This document shows positions 11,779 through 12,691 of a stretch of 12,691 bases of DNA, one piece after another. Position 1 is the stretch's first letter; each line of letters begins with the position of its first letter. Source of the DNA: Candidatus Eisenbergiella stercorigallinarum (GTDB lineage Bacteria; Bacillota; Clostridia; Lachnospirales; Lachnospiraceae); the NCBI GenBank assembly GCA_019120525.1, contig DWUW01000048.1, positions 1 through 12,691 of the forward strand, given 5' to 3'. A program made the translations under genes and the position numbers. The notes beneath the pieces are model-generated. The model was given only the letters and a program-made list of their open reading frames with translations, was not told where the DNA came from and made no database searches.

Positions 11779-12691
11779 TTACACGTTCACTTCTTCGCTG
11801 GGATTCAGCTGAAGGCCCAGCTCCTTTAACTTCGCAAGCACCTCTTCCAGGGATTTACGGCCCAGATTGCGGACCTTCATCATATCCTCAGGGGTCTTGT
11901 TCGTCAGCTCTTCCACTGTATTGATGCCCGCGCGCTTCAGGCAGTTATAGGAACGGACGGAGAGCTCAAGCTCATCGATGCTCATCTCCAGCACCTTCTC
12001 CTTCTCGTCGTCCTCCTTCTCCACCATAACCTCCGCGGTCTTGGCGTTCTCGGACAGGTCGATGAAAAGGCTGAGATGCTCGCTGAGCACCTTCGCAGCA
12101 AGGCTTACCGCCTCGTCGGGAGCAAGCGTTCCATTGGTGTATACATCAAGGGTCAGCTTGTCAAAATCCGTCACCTGTCCCACACGGGTATTATCAACGG
12201 TCATATTGACTCTTTCCACAGGCGTATAAATGGAATCCACAGCGATCACGCCGATGGGCAGATCCTCGCTCTTATTCTTCTCAGCGCTGACATAACCGCG
12301 TCCCTTCGTAATGGTCAGCTCCATGTACAGCTTACTGTCCTTACCGCCGTTCAGCGTGGCGATCACAAGATCAGGATTGAGGATCTCAATGTCCTGGTCC
12401 GCCTGGATATCGGAGGCCCTGACTACGCCTTCACCCTCAAATTCAATATAAGCGGTCTTGGGTTCGTTGGTCTCGCTGTTGTTCTTGATCGCCAGGCTCT
12501 TGATGTTCATGATGATCTCAGTCACATCCTCCTTAACGCCGGGGATGGAACTGAACTCATGCAGCACGCCCTCAATCTTAACCTGGCTGACAGCAGCGCC
12601 CGGCAGTGAAGAAAGCATGATCCTTCTCAGCGAGTTGCCAAGCGTGATGCCGTAGCCTCTTTCCAGCGGCTCAACGACGAATCTTCCGTAC
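11779..12691 (-). CDS. rpoA: DNA-directed RNA polymerase subunit alpha (5' partial)
   Basis: 303 residues of the alpha subunit are visible. The frame runs off the right edge, so the first residues are missing. The visible N terminus starts YGRFVVEPLERGYGITLGNS, the family's highly conserved dimerisation and assembly region, followed by LRRIMLSSLPGAAV. A charged linker near EKEDDEKEK precedes the C-terminal domain, which carries LSVRSYNCLKRAGINTVEEL and VRNLGRKSLEEVLAKLKELG. This domain touches UP elements and activators. An internal ATG at complement 12616-12618 falls inside the conserved RRIMLSSLPG and is not a real start. The gene is the second-last of the ribosomal alpha operon, followed by rplQ after 184 bases. 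Confidence 0.98.
   Translation of the reverse strand, partial: YGRFVVEPLERGYGITLGNSLRRIMLSSLPGAAVSQVKIEGVLHEFSSIPGVKEDVTEIIMNIKSLAIKNNSETNEPKTAYIEFEGEGVVRASDIQADQDIEILNPDLVIATLNGGKDSKLYMELTITKGRGYVSAEKNKSEDLPIGVIAVDSIYTPVERVNMTVDNTRVGQVTDFDKLTLDVYTNGTLAPDEAVSLAAKVLSEHLSLFIDLSENAKTAEVMVEKEDDEKEKVLEMSIDELELSVRSYNCLKRAGINTVEELTNKTPEDMMKVRNLGRKSLEEVLAKLKELGLQLNPSEEVNV

Noticed and set aside
12616..12618. Internal ATG of rpoA as a true start.
   Set aside because: The reading frame continues to the window edge with highly conserved alpha-subunit residues upstream, so the gene is simply cut by the window.

Overview
The window looks like the chromosome of a gut-type Clostridia (Firmicutes), most likely Lachnospiraceae. 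This rests on the low-GC Gram-positive gene order rpoA-rplQ / ecfA1-ecfA2-ecfT-truA-rplM-(rpsI), an L17 protein enlarged by an internal insert (as I recall for Lachnospiraceae), strong AGGAGG-type ribosome binding sites, and a GH112 phosphorylase with a GH105 hydrolase of the kind found in plant-glycan-degrading gut clostridia. The species assignment is inference.

Right-hand end (10897-12691, minus strand): rpoA (5' end cut off by the window) and rplQ, separated by an unusually long 184-base intergenic stretch that holds a duplicated 18-base RNA-like element. The operon ends in one very strong intrinsic terminator (10953-10994), with a second weaker one behind it.

Left-hand end (1-3995, minus strand): ecfA1, ecfA2, ecfT and truA form a tightly overlapping operon with its own candidate promoter. 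They are followed by rplM, which has a near-perfect promoter (TTGACA-17-TATAAT) at the end of truA and a 130-base structured leader that can form a pseudoknot. rpsI should start just off the left edge.

Middle (about 4000-10900): in many Firmicutes rplQ and ecfA1 are neighbours, but here about 7 kb of accessory genes lies between them. A divergent MATE-family efflux gene (+) converges on a three-gene catabolic operon (-): GH105 unsaturated rhamnogalacturonyl hydrolase, GH112 beta-galactoside phosphorylase, and a sugar isomerase/epimerase. A divergent AraC-family regulator (+) sits upstream of that operon, with a nested inverted repeat in the shared promoter region. The three enzymes lack signal peptides, so they would act in the cytoplasm on imported oligosaccharides. 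My best reading is use of rhamnogalacturonan-I fragments: GH105 removes the unsaturated uronic acid from rhamnose, and GH112 phosphorolyses Gal-Rha to Gal-1-phosphate and rhamnose. A host-glycan role for GH112 (galacto-/lacto-N-biose) cannot be excluded from sequence alone.

No tRNA, rRNA, CRISPR array, transposase or integrase was seen. No gene-free stretch exceeds 300 bases; the longest is 216 bases between ecfA1 and the MATE gene.
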